Assembly (NCBI GenBank): GCA_903970165.1
Contig: CAJCHZ010000047.1
Location: 124,001 to 188,000, forward strand
Direction of reading: 5' to 3'
DNA: 64,000 nt
Source: Betaproteobacteria bacterium
GTDB taxonomy: Bacteria; Acidobacteriota; Terriglobia; Acidiferrales; UBA7541
A program made the translations under genes and the position numbers. Shown piece after piece: positions 53,885-62,465 of this stretch. The notes beneath the pieces are model-generated. The model did not search any database. It saw nothing but the letters and a program-made list of their open reading frames with translations, and was not told the DNA's origin. The first letter of the stretch is position 1. Each line of letters starts with the position of its first letter.

Positions 53885-54407
53885 TGTCGTCCGCGGGCGT
53901 GGGGAAAAATAATACTCTCTTCGGTTACCTGGAAACAATCGAAAGCGTGAAGCCCGTCGATTTCAACGGGCGAGTATCAGGCTAAGTATCGAGCAGGGGT
54001 GACGCCGGGGAACGCAAAGTATTACTTTTCGATCCTAAAAGAGTACAGAAGTAAGGCTATCAAATTGCTGTGTCGGTGCTCGTTAGCATGACAACGCAAA
54101 CAGCAGCTCGACATGGTGCAAATACAAAACGATGTGATGACTGCGCGCTTGTCTGGATTGCGGTGTTCATGACCACCACTTCCAGTTAGAGCCAGATGCA
54201 TGTTAAGAGTACTAACGGTATACGGCGTAAATGATCTTATCAACTTCTCATATACAAGAAGTAACTGTGGGACTGTCCGGGGCGGCGAATCTCCTGCAGA
54301 AAAGATAGATTCCGGGAAGGGAATTGGATTGAGTGCGGGCTGCTGAAAGCGCCAGCGAGGAATCCCAGAGAATAACCGGCGCTACACATTATCACCGGCA
54401 CTACCCT
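53885..54407. other. Intergenic region, no gene seen
   Basis: About 520 bp. It holds a hairpin GCCCGT (53952-53957)/ACGGGC (53966-53971) and a small inverted repeat ACTTCT (54243-54248)/AGAAGT (54257-54262). Base composition drops in the middle. No supported coding frame. Confidence 0.45.
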
Positions 54408-54767
54408 TCACTTTTTTGTTTTCTTGACGATGTGCATTTTTACTTCGGAGCCTGTCGTGTCGAGGATGTAAGCGGTTTTGCCCTCGATGGCGACTTTCGT
54501 CACGCCGCTCACGGCGATGCTTGGCGGTGCGTTCTTGCTGTGTGGGTCCGTCGGCGGCGCGGTACCTTTCGGATGGTAGGAATAGTCGAGCATTAAAACG
54601 AAATCGTCGGTCTCGACGATGTAGTGCACGGTGCTGGTTTCGCGGATTAAGGGGCCGGAGACGTTGGTTTCCGAGACGCTTAATACCGCTGCGGTTTTCC
54701 AATCGCGCGTTTTTGCGAAACAAAGCGTTGCGAACAGAAACAGGAGAAGCGTGGCGCTCTTTTTCAT
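54408..54767 (-). CDS. Small secreted hypothetical protein
   Basis: 119 residues: signal peptide ('MKKSATLLLFLFATLCFAK'), then a beta-rich part ('TRDWKTAAVLSVSETNVSGPLIRETSTVHYIVETDDFVLMLDYSYHP', 'ISVSGVTKVAIEGKTAYILD'-like region) and a basic C-terminus. No domain recognised; such small secreted proteins are frequent in Acidobacteriota. GAGGAG upstream of the ATG supports it. Confidence 0.7.
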   Translation of the reverse strand: MKKSATLLLFLFATLCFAKTRDWKTAAVLSVSETNVSGPLIRETSTVHYIVETDDFVLMLDYSYHPKGTAPPTDPHSKNAPPSIAVSGVTKVAIEGKTAYILDTTGSEVKMHIVKKTKK

Positions 54768-54808
54768 TGGAACTCCTCAGCGGAGTATGAAGTGAACTGG
54801 CGCTGGCT

Positions 54809-55843
54809 TCAAGGAGTCTGGGCGCCCTCCGTTCCTACATAGACCGCATAGAGAGATTGGCTCGCGGCCATGAAGAGGCGGTTTTTCTTGGCGCCGCCAA
54901 AACAGAGATTCGCGCAAGTTTCGGGAAGATGAATTTTGCCGATGAGCGTGCCGTCCGGCGCAAAAACGTGCACGCCGTTGTAACTTTCGCCGCCCCATCC
55001 AGCCGCTGACCAGAGGTTGCCGTCCACATCGCAACGAATGCCGTCGGAACTGCCGGGAGCCATGTTGACGAACATGCGGCCGTTTTTCAGACGCACACCG
55101 TCCACGACGTCGTAGACGCGGACCTGGCGCGGATCGTTGGGACTTTTGGGGAGGCCGGAGTCCACGACATATAGAAGTTTTTCGTCGGGGGAGAAGCAGA
55201 GGCCGTTGGGTTTGTCCATATCGGAGGCGACGACATTGGCCTGCCGAGTTTTCGGATCGAGACGATAGACGACGGCGGGCAGCTCGAAATTGGCTTTGTG
55301 GCCTTCGTAGTTGGACATGATGCCGTAGCCGGGATCGGTGAACCAGATGCCGCCGTCGGAATGGGTGACGATGTCGTTGGGCGCGTTGAGTTTTTTGCCC
55401 TGGTAGCTGTCCATGAGAACCGTGATGGTGCCGTCGTGTTCTGTGCGCGTCACGCGGCGCGAGTCGTGTTCGCAGGTGAGCAGGCGGCCTTCGCGGTCGC
55501 GGAAGTTGCCATTGCTGTAGTTGGAAGGGGAACGGAAGACGGAGACTTCGTCGGTGTCTTCGAGCCAGCGGAGCATGCGGTTGTTGGGGATGTCGCTGAA
55601 GAGGAGAAAGCGGCCGTCGCCGAACCAGACGGGGCCTTCGGACCAGCGCGTTCCAGTATAAAGGCGCTCGACGGCAGCGTTGATGACTTTGTATTTCGCG
55701 AAGCGGGGATCGACTACTTCTACAGCTGGATCTGGATAGGTGACAAGGGGCTTGCGTTCTTGCTCCACGGCGAACGCCAAAGGAGAGAATGTCATGGCCG
55801 TCGCGGCGCTGGCCGTGAGGTTCATAAACGCTCGTCGCTGCAT
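54809..55843 (-). CDS. SMP-30/gluconolactonase-like protein, exported
   Basis: 344 residues. N-terminus 'MQRRAFMNLTASAATAMTFSPLAFA' resembles a twin-arginine signal. Six-bladed propeller typical of SMP-30/gluconolactonase: 'YTGTRWSEGPVWFGDGRFLLFSDIPNNRMLRW', 'LNAPNDIVTHSDGGIWFTDPGYGI', 'DKPNGLCFSPDEKLLYVVDSG', 'DGIRCDVDGNLWSAAGWGGESYNGVHVF'. The metal-ligand Glu ('SEGPVW'), Asn ('APNDIV') and Asp are in place. Probably a calcium-dependent lactone hydrolase acting in the periplasm. ATG with GGAGG 7 nt upstream. Confidence 0.92.
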   Translation of the reverse strand: MQRRAFMNLTASAATAMTFSPLAFAVEQERKPLVTYPDPAVEVVDPRFAKYKVINAAVERLYTGTRWSEGPVWFGDGRFLLFSDIPNNRMLRWLEDTDEVSVFRSPSNYSNGNFRDREGRLLTCEHDSRRVTRTEHDGTITVLMDSYQGKKLNAPNDIVTHSDGGIWFTDPGYGIMSNYEGHKANFELPAVVYRLDPKTRQANVVASDMDKPNGLCFSPDEKLLYVVDSGLPKSPNDPRQVRVYDVVDGVRLKNGRMFVNMAPGSSDGIRCDVDGNLWSAAGWGGESYNGVHVFAPDGTLIGKIHLPETCANLCFGGAKKNRLFMAASQSLYAVYVGTEGAQTP

Positions 55844-55996
55844 CGGTTTTCCTCCGATAGAAAAATCCGCCGGACGCACAGTATCATGACACCGGTCCGC
55901 GCGAGCATAAGCTTTCCAGCCGGCGGAAGGCTTACTGCTGAGGTGCGCGGCGCGTCCAAGTATGCGGGCATTTCGTCAGCAGCATGAGAGGTAGCC

Positions 55997-56380
55997 ATGC
56001 AAACACTTTGGCAAGACTTGCGCTTCGCCGTAAGCGTGTTGAGGAAGAATCCTGAATTTGCGGCGGTGGCTATCCTTACGCCGGCATTGGGAAATTCCAC
56101 GCCTTTCTGGTCGCGGCGGAAATGGGGATGGTGCTCGTGCTGATGACCGGAGCGGGCTTGTTGATCGAAAGCTTCGCGCGCCTGATGAATGTGAATTCCG
56201 GCTTTTCGCCGCAAGGTTTGATGACCTTTCCGCTGGCACTGCCGGCGGCTCGCTATTCGCAGAACAGAAGGAAGCGTTTTACCGGCTGCTTCTCGAACGG
56301 ATTCGAACAATTCCTGGAGTACAAGCCGCGGGAGGAACGACTTACCTGCCGCTTTCAAGCGAGTTCAGGAATTTTCAGGA
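55997..56380 (+). pseudogene. ADOP permease remnant with deletion and frameshift
   Basis: Starts as an ADOP ('MQTLWQDLRFAVSVLRKNPEFAAVAILTPALG'), then jumps, after about 35 residues, into the middle of an ADOP in another frame ('MGMVLVLMTGAGLLIESFARLMNVNSGFSPQGLM'), and after a further frameshift continues 'FYRLLLERIRTIPGVQAAGGTTYLPLS'. About 370 residues of the central permease are missing and the 3' half is lost where the MFS gene ends. It belongs to the PadR-less type (no N-terminal extension). Clearly inactive. Confidence 0.8.
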
Positions 56381-57654
56381 CGCATCCGCAAGGTCAGCAG
56401 GAGATAAATTGCGATGAGCAGGCTGCCGATTACGTAGAGAAACCCCGGTGCGAAGGAATGCGTGCGATCCAGGAAAAAGCCAATTACCGACGGCGTCACG
56501 AAACTTCCTAGATTGCCAATCGAGTTGATGAGTCCGATGGAGGCCGCCGCGGCCGATTCGCCCAGAAATGCGGAAGGAATTGGCCAGAAAGAAACAAGAA
56601 ACGAGTTGGCGGTGGCGGCGACGATCAGGCAACCGAAGGCAAACCAGAAATGCGAGCCGGCGAGGATCGTCAACGCAAATGCCACCGTACCACACATCAG
56701 CGGTAAGGCCGTGTGCCAGCGGCGCTCGCCGGTGCGGTCGGAATGCCAGCCGTTGAATAGCATGGCGAACAGCACGAAAACGTAGGGGAGGGTCGAAAGC
56801 ATGGTAACGGAGAGATCGGACTTGCCGGACGTGCTTTTCAGAAAAGTAGGCAGCCAGATCGTTAGCGCGTAAATGCTGCTGACGGCGAAGAAATAGATAA
56901 GCGCCAGACGAATGACGCTTGCTAGCCGGAGCGCTTCCCAGATTGTGTAGGAGCGAGCATTTCGTTTCGCCAGAGCTTCCTGCTCGAGCTCCGCGGTGAT
57001 CCACACCCGCTCTTCGGGCGGGAGCCACTGAGCTTCGCGCGGCCAGTCCGTTAAATAAAAAACCGTGATGATACCAAAGACGATTGCGGGAATACCCTCC
57101 AAAATAAACAGCCAGCGCCATCCTTGCATGCCCAGCCAGTGCACGCCCAGAAGCCATCCGCCGAGCGGCGAGCCGATGATGTTCGCGACGGGAATCGCAA
57201 TCATGAACATCGAGGAAGCCTTTGCGCGGTCTTCGGCGCGGAACCAATGAGTGAGGTAAACGAGGATGCCAGGGAAGAAGCCTGCTTCCGCGGCGCCAAG
57301 CAGGATTCGGACGAGGTAGAAATGCATGGGCGTCTTGATGAAGGCCATCAGGGCGGTGATGAATCCCCAGGTGATCATGATGCGGGAGAACCATTTACGG
57401 GCGCTCCAGCGCTCAACGATGAGGCAGCCGGGGATCTCGAAAAGCAAGTAGCCGACAAAAAAGATGCCCGAGCCAAGTCCGAAGACACGATTGCTGAAGG
57501 AGAGGTCGTGCGTCATTTCGAGGCCGGCATAGCTGACGTTGACGCGGTCGAGAAAGGCGACGACGAAGAGAGTGAAAAGAAATGGCAGAAGACGCCAGGC
57601 AATTCGCCGGCGTGCGTTCAGACTGATGGTGCTTGCGGAAGCGGCGAGATTCAT
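56365..57654 (-). CDS. MFS transporter, anion:cation symporter type
   Basis: 429 residues, twelve predicted helices. 'FVVAFLDRVNVSYAGLEM' is typical of the ACS group (ExuT/tartrate-like), with 'FFPGILVYLTHWFRAEDRAKASSMFMIAIPVANIIGSPLGGWLLG' and 'NGWHSDRTGERRWH'. Probably imports sugar acids or other organic anions. Its start lies only a few bases from the left end of the insertion sequence and no clear ribosome site precedes it, so expression may depend on sequence supplied by the element. Its 3' end overlaps the ADOP remnant. Confidence 0.92.
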   Translation of the reverse strand: MNLAASASTISLNARRRIAWRLLPFLFTLFVVAFLDRVNVSYAGLEMTHDLSFSNRVFGLGSGIFFVGYLLFEIPGCLIVERWSARKWFSRIMITWGFITALMAFIKTPMHFYLVRILLGAAEAGFFPGILVYLTHWFRAEDRAKASSMFMIAIPVANIIGSPLGGWLLGVHWLGMQGWRWLFILEGIPAIVFGIITVFYLTDWPREAQWLPPEERVWITAELEQEALAKRNARSYTIWEALRLASVIRLALIYFFAVSSIYALTIWLPTFLKSTSGKSDLSVTMLSTLPYVFVLFAMLFNGWHSDRTGERRWHTALPLMCGTVAFALTILAGSHFWFAFGCLIVAATANSFLVSFWPIPSAFLGESAAAASIGLINSIGNLGSFVTPSVIGFFLDRTHSFAPGFLYVIGSLLIAIYLLLTLRMRPENS

Positions 57655-57666
57655 CCCGCTTGGCTT

Positions 57667-58960
57667 CTAACACAATGAAACGCGGATTGCACGGGGTCGT
57701 ATCGCGCCGTGCAAAATGTAACCGAAGGAGACAACGTCGCGCCATTTAGAATGTAACCCAACCAAGACAGCAAAAAGGAGACCACGGTTTGGGAAACAAG
57801 GGGCGATGGGAGTATCTGCGGGCAATTTATGAGCGCTATGAGAAAGCCGGACGAAAGGCCAAGAAAGTGATCTTGAACGAGTTCTGTGCCAACACGGGCT
57901 ATCACCGCAAGTATGCGATTCGCTTGCTGAATGGAGCGCGGCCGGAGAAGCGACGGACACCACGGGAGCGGCGGCGTGGGCTCAGCTACCGTCCGGAAAC
58001 CTTGGCAGTGCTGAGCGCGGTGTGGGAGGCCGCCGGGTATCCCTGGTCGGTGCGCTTGAAGGCGCTGTTGCCGTTGTGGCTGCCGTGGATCGGCAAACGT
58101 TTTCGTGTGCGGCCGGAGATCGAAAAGCAATTGCTGAAGATCAGTCCGCGGCAGATGGACCGTCGGCTGAAAGCGCAAAAGACGCAGCGGCGACGAAGGA
58201 TTTACGGACGCACCAAGCCGGGCTACCTGCTCAAGCACCACATTCCCGTGAAGACCGACCGCTGGGACGTCGCGACGCCTGGTTTCACGGAAGTGGATCT
58301 GGTTTCGCATTCGGGCAATTCCGCTAGCGGAGAGTTCGCCCATACGCTCAATGTCACCGACATTCACAGCACTTGGACGGAATCGCGAGCGGTGCTGGGA
58401 CGCGGGGAAGAGGCCGTCCAGCGCGCCTTAAATGAGATCGCCACCACGCTGCCCTTTGCGCTGCTGGGCGTGGATTCGGACAACGGCAGTGAGTTCATCA
58501 ACTGGCATCTGAAGGGTTGGTGCGAACAGAAAAACATTCAGCTCACGCGCGGACGGCCGTACAAGAAGGACGACAACGCGCACATCGAGCAAAAGAACTG
58601 GACGCATGTGCGCAAGCTGCTGGCCTGGGATCGCTACGACACACACGCAGGCGGACCCGGAGAAAGTAGCCAAACTCGAAGAGCTGAGAAAGCGGCTGGA
58701 CCCGTTCCAACTAAGCAGGATCATCGAACGCCAACTGGAGCGCATCTCACGACTGGCCAATCGTAGGTTGAGCCCGAAGGCGGCAACGCTGCCAGAAACA
58801 GAGCAACAAGGGCCGCCGGCCGATGGCTGTGGAAAAGCCGCTACGCTTGGAAATCTCGCAAAGGACGCGGGATTCCCACTTTCCCACAGCCACAACAACA
58901 ACAAACCTTCGGTTACATTTCAAATGTCTCGACAACACCAGCTACGGTTACATTCTTAGA
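57667..58960 (+). mobile_element. Decayed insertion sequence with repeated end motifs
   Basis: Both ends carry copies of ATGTAACC: left AAATGTAACCGAAGG (57714-57728) and AGAATGTAACC (57748-57758); right CCTTCGGTTACATTT (58906-58920) and GGTTACATTCT (58946-58956). The first and third are perfect 15-bp inverted repeats, the second and fourth perfect 11-bp inverted repeats; copies are 34-35 bp apart at each end. TGGCTT flanks the element at 57661-57666 and 58961-58966, a possible 6-bp target duplication. Exact boundaries inferred. The transposase is broken. Confidence 0.75.
57789..58850 (+). pseudogene. DDE (integrase-core) transposase with internal deletion and frameshift
   Basis: TTG start with AAGGAG ahead. 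N-terminal HTH ('ILNEFCANTGYHRKYAIRLLNG'), then an rve/integrase core: Asp170 in 'FTEVDLVSHSG', Asp231 in 'GVDSDNGSEF', Glu267 in 'NAHIEQKNW' (DD35E spacing). After 'LLAWDRYDT' the frame is lost; the C-terminal part resumes in another frame as 'DPEKVAKLEELRKRLDPFQLSRIIERQLERI'. A piece between these is probably missing. Non-functional; the element could move only with help in trans. Confidence 0.8.
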
Positions 58961-58996
58961 TGGCTTGACAGGGGGGTCGAAAAGAGTCTGGGTTAA

Positions 58997-59257
58997 TTAG
59001 TTTCGCGAAACGTCTGTATTGGCCAGGCCGGCGAGGGCCAGGATCTGATCCACCGTGTCGATTTTGGCCTGGTCGAAACCGATATCTGCAAAATCGACGC
59101 CAAACTTTTCTTCGAGGAAGACGCCGATCTCGACGGCTTCGACGGAAGAAAGCCTGCCGCTAAGAAGGAGTGAAGAGTCATCGGCGAACGGTTTTTTGTC
59201 GCGCCTGCGATTCAGGAGTCCCTGGATAAAATTGCGAATTTGATCGGCTGGATTCAT
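58997..59257 (-). CDS. Acyl/amino-acyl carrier protein (DltC-like)
   Basis: 86 residues, four-helix carrier fold: 'IRNFIQGLLNRRRDKKPF', 'LLLSGRLSSVEAVEIGVFLEEKFGVDFADIGFDQAKIDTVDQILALAG'. The phosphopantetheine Ser is probably Ser38; the usual DSL motif reads SSV here. Third gene of the cluster with an adenylation enzyme and MBOAT-like protein, 12 nt after the latter; in the order of dltA-dltB-dltC. The decayed insertion sequence begins about 35 bp downstream of its stop. Confidence 0.87.
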   Translation of the reverse strand: MNPADQIRNFIQGLLNRRRDKKPFADDSSLLLSGRLSSVEAVEIGVFLEEKFGVDFADIGFDQAKIDTVDQILALAGLANTDVSRN

Positions 59258-59269
59258 GGAGCCTCAGTC

Positions 59270-60745
59270 CTAAGTAAACATATTGAAGATATGCCCAAGG
59301 AACCGGAAATAGACCCCGATTCCCATGGAACGGTCGGTAGTGTCGAAGACATGCAAAACACAGTAGAAGCCGGCGACGCAAAAGACAGGCCAAAGCTGAT
59401 CACGGAGCCAGCCGCGCGGAGGATGGTCCTGCCGATGGCGCAGCTGGGAAATCGAGATGGCGGTGGCCAAAACCAGGCAATAAAAGGCGTAGACCTGAAA
59501 GCTGATCAGTGCATTCCACAAACCCTGAGTGCGGACGAACATCAAATCCCGCGTAAAGTGAAAAATCATGTTGCCCAAAAACGCGGCGGCAAAGGTCGCC
59601 GCAACCATGCGAAAGCGGCGCCAGCGTTTGAAGTAGCGCATGTAGGTTGGATAGAAGAAAAACTCGGCGAGCAATTCCTTGAAATAGTAGTAGTAGCGAT
59701 TCCAAAACTCAGCAACCGTGCGGGATTCCAGAGGACGATAAGTGGAACGCAGCGCGCGAAAACCAGCCAGCCGGAAAATGCTGATCAGGAAGTGGCCGGT
59801 AATGCTCATGGTCAGAATGTCCAGGAGAAACGCGGCCACGAGGCTTTCCCATCCCGTGTACCAGTGATACGGGACGTTGTAACGAGTGCGTCCAAGCAAT
59901 TCCGGGACGGAGGGAATGGAGAGGGATCCTTGGAGAGTATATTGAAGAGGCCCATACATTATTCTCAACAGCAAAGTCCAGGCGAGCAATTTGAGGCCCT
60001 TGAGCTGCGTGATGGCGAGCTGCTCAGCGTCGGCGGCCTCGATGCGGCGCCAATATGCCGCGCCCTTGCCATAGGGAGTTGCGTTGATGCTCCACATAGG
60101 ACGATAAGTGGAAGCCTGGCGCCAAAAAGGATCGGGAGACTGAGATTTCAGATCGAGCAGTGAATATCCGATGTACCAGATATAACCGCCGAAGACGGTC
60201 AGAGAAAGGAAGACGATGTCGCGAAGGTGGTTCGACATGGGCAACCAGCTCGCTATGACCAAGAAGACGAAAAAACCAGACAGCAGAACGAGTATGGGCC
60301 GTTTGCCAAGGAGCGAACGCCGATACTTGGAGGCTAGCGAAAACAACATCCATGCCAGGGCGAAAGTCACAGCGACGAAAAACATCGTGAATGCAAAGCC
60401 TTCCGTACCCATCAACGCCCCGTTATTGCTTTGCCCGGCGAAAGAACCGAACCAGGACGTCCAGGTGAGGTAGACGGTATAGAGAATGGTTGAAGCCATG
60501 ACGATTTGACGCCGATACTGCGGCAGGAGGGTAGTGGCTGCGAGGATCACGGTGAAAACCCGCCAATCGCCTCTGCAGGCATAGAAGCCAGCCGCGGCCA
60601 GGACGAGCAGCAGGATCTTTCCCGGAATCGTTTGCGCGAAGCGCACTGCCCAGGGATAGGTATCCAGCTGGGGAATAATCCGAAACCGGAAGATGGGAGC
60701 AGGAGCCTCGGTGGGGCTGACGACCACATCAGCGGCGGAACTCAT
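59270..60745 (-). CDS. MBOAT-like membrane acyltransferase (DltB-position)
   Basis: 491 residues with about 10-12 helices. A divergent MBOAT: 'VAEFWNRYYYYFKELLAEFFFYPTYMRYF' aligns with the FWrRWH region (catalytic-region His replaced by Tyr/Phe) and 'AAAFLGNMIFHFTRD' supplies the invariant His396. In Dlt systems this protein passes a carrier-bound amino acid across the membrane; here it may transfer an aminoacyl or acyl group to an extracytoplasmic polymer or lipid. Start overlaps the adenylation gene stop (ATGA). Divergence from classic DltB makes the exact substrate open. Confidence 0.8.
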   Translation of the reverse strand: MSSAADVVVSPTEAPAPIFRFRIIPQLDTYPWAVRFAQTIPGKILLLVLAAAGFYACRGDWRVFTVILAATTLLPQYRRQIVMASTILYTVYLTWTSWFGSFAGQSNNGALMGTEGFAFTMFFVAVTFALAWMLFSLASKYRRSLLGKRPILVLLSGFFVFLVIASWLPMSNHLRDIVFLSLTVFGGYIWYIGYSLLDLKSQSPDPFWRQASTYRPMWSINATPYGKGAAYWRRIEAADAEQLAITQLKGLKLLAWTLLLRIMYGPLQYTLQGSLSIPSVPELLGRTRYNVPYHWYTGWESLVAAFLLDILTMSITGHFLISIFRLAGFRALRSTYRPLESRTVAEFWNRYYYYFKELLAEFFFYPTYMRYFKRWRRFRMVAATFAAAFLGNMIFHFTRDLMFVRTQGLWNALISFQVYAFYCLVLATAISISQLRHRQDHPPRGWLRDQLWPVFCVAGFYCVLHVFDTTDRSMGIGVYFRFLGHIFNMFT

Positions 60746-62322
60746 TTTGCCTGCTCTGCCAGGAGGCGGTGAAGTTCTTTGCGGTTGACCTTGCCGTTGG
60801 GACTCAGTGGGAGCGCATCCATAAAATGAATTTCGCCGGGCATCATGTAGGGGGCGAGGCGCTTGGATAGCTGGGTCGTCACGGCTGATTCGTCTTCCAC
60901 GCGTGACGCGGCAACGAAAGCAACGATGTCCTTAGCCATGCCGTTTTCAATGGGCCAGGCGATGGTGACCACGGAGTCTGTGCCGCAGATATCGCGAAGG
61001 TGGGTGTCAATTTCCTCGAGCTCCACGCGCAGGCCTCGAATTTTTACTTGATTGTCCAGTCGGCCCAGGTGATGAAGGTTTCCCTGTTCGTCCTCATAAC
61101 CGAGGTCTCCGGTCAGATACCATCGCTCGCCGCGCACCATGCGATAGCGAAGATTGGTTTGTTCCGCGTCGCGGAAGTAGCCGCTGCTCAGCTGCGGCCC
61201 GGAAAGAGCAATCTCGCCATGCTCGCTGCGCGGCAATTCTTCCAGAGCAGAACCGAAAATCGCAGCCTTCATTCCGTCGAAAGGCTTGCCAATGGAAACC
61301 ACGCCGCGGCCAGGAGTCAGACTATCGGGCCCCGTGTAGCGCCTCCAGGTGCAAACTACGGTAGCTTCCGTGGGGCCGTAGAGGTTATCCACAATGCTGT
61401 TGGACGCCGCTTGCTGCCATAACGCCGCGGAAGCCCCGGGCAGAGTTTCTCCCGAGAAAAACGAAAAGCGGATGCTGTCGAGCGATCCCGGCGCCAGCAT
61501 TTTCAGGCGATGCATAAAGCCAATGGAAGACGGAACCGAAAACCAAACCGTGGGCCGCATTTTGCGAAAGAAAGCGAGCGGGGCCATCGTTTGCGTTGCG
61601 GGAATGACCATGAGTTGGGCGCCAGAAGCCCAGGTAAGAAACATATCGCTCACGGAGATGTCGAAGGTAATTTCCGCCGCTGCCGCAGAGCTGTCTTCCT
61701 TGCCGATGGCGTATCGCGAACGCATCACGCGGACGTAGTGCTCAAGAGCGCCCGTGGAAATCATCACGCCTTTAGGTATGCCGGTGGTTCCAGAAGTGAA
61801 TTCGATGTACGCAAGGGATTCCGGCCCAACCACTTCTGGTTTGTCGGCGGCATCGAAGGGCGGCAGGGCATCGTGCCCGGCGATCTGCAAACGCCGCCCG
61901 CAGTCCGCGGGTCGCTCGATGGATTGAGCTTGCCCCGGAGCCAGAATAAGCGGCGGGCAGACGCTCAGCACCCGATCGGTCAACTGCGGGAGGCCGTTCG
62001 CATCGACCACCAGCGCATCCAGGTCGACGCGCTCAAAAATCTGCACGAGCCTGTCTTCCGGAAGCCTCGTGCTCAAGGGCACATACGCGGCGCCCGCCCA
62101 ACCGGCTCCCAGGATGCCGCGATACGTTTCCAGCGTTCGGGACGCAAGAATCCCGACACGCTCTACCCTACCTCGCCCTTCCTTGCGGAGCCACGCGGCA
62201 ACAGGCTGAACGAAAGCGTGCAACTCGCCATAGGAATACGTTTTGTCTTCCACGAAAAGGGCGGGCCGCTCGGGTGCGGCCAAAGCGTGCTCATGGAAGG
62301 GTTTCGCAGAATTGAAGTTCAT
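60742..62322 (-). CDS. Amino-acid adenylation enzyme (DltA-like)
   Basis: 526 residues, ANL superfamily. P-loop-like 'YIEFTSGTTGIPKGVM', 'ITFDISVSDMFLTWASGAQLMVIP' (amino-group-binding Asp position of amino-acid-activating members), 'LYGPTEATVVCTW', 'YLTGDLGYEDEQGNLHHLGRLDNQVKIRG', and catalytic Lys in 'LSPNGKVNRKEL'. Activates an amino acid as AMP ester and probably loads the adjacent carrier protein. First gene of the cluster, coupled to the MBOAT gene by an ATGA overlap. Which amino acid is used is unknown. Confidence 0.9.
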   Translation of the reverse strand: MNFNSAKPFHEHALAAPERPALFVEDKTYSYGELHAFVQPVAAWLRKEGRGRVERVGILASRTLETYRGILGAGWAGAAYVPLSTRLPEDRLVQIFERVDLDALVVDANGLPQLTDRVLSVCPPLILAPGQAQSIERPADCGRRLQIAGHDALPPFDAADKPEVVGPESLAYIEFTSGTTGIPKGVMISTGALEHYVRVMRSRYAIGKEDSSAAAAEITFDISVSDMFLTWASGAQLMVIPATQTMAPLAFFRKMRPTVWFSVPSSIGFMHRLKMLAPGSLDSIRFSFFSGETLPGASAALWQQAASNSIVDNLYGPTEATVVCTWRRYTGPDSLTPGRGVVSIGKPFDGMKAAIFGSALEELPRSEHGEIALSGPQLSSGYFRDAEQTNLRYRMVRGERWYLTGDLGYEDEQGNLHHLGRLDNQVKIRGLRVELEEIDTHLRDICGTDSVVTIAWPIENGMAKDIVAFVAASRVEDESAVTTQLSKRLAPYMMPGEIHFMDALPLSPNGKVNRKELHRLLAEQAK

Positions 62323-62465
62323 AGGCGAGTCCGTTAGGACGAACTCATAATGTTAGCGGACCGGGCAGAAAGCTGAGCACGGCATTCCGATTCGGCTTGT
62401 CCAGTCCATTACTTGGAAATGAAACACCGCTGATGTCATAGCCGGCGTTGCTCGGCGAACTACAT

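Noticed and set aside
56375..57394. 339-codon minus-strand frame inside the MFS gene
   Set aside because: Shifted frame of a well-supported transporter; translation is Arg/His-rich without domains.
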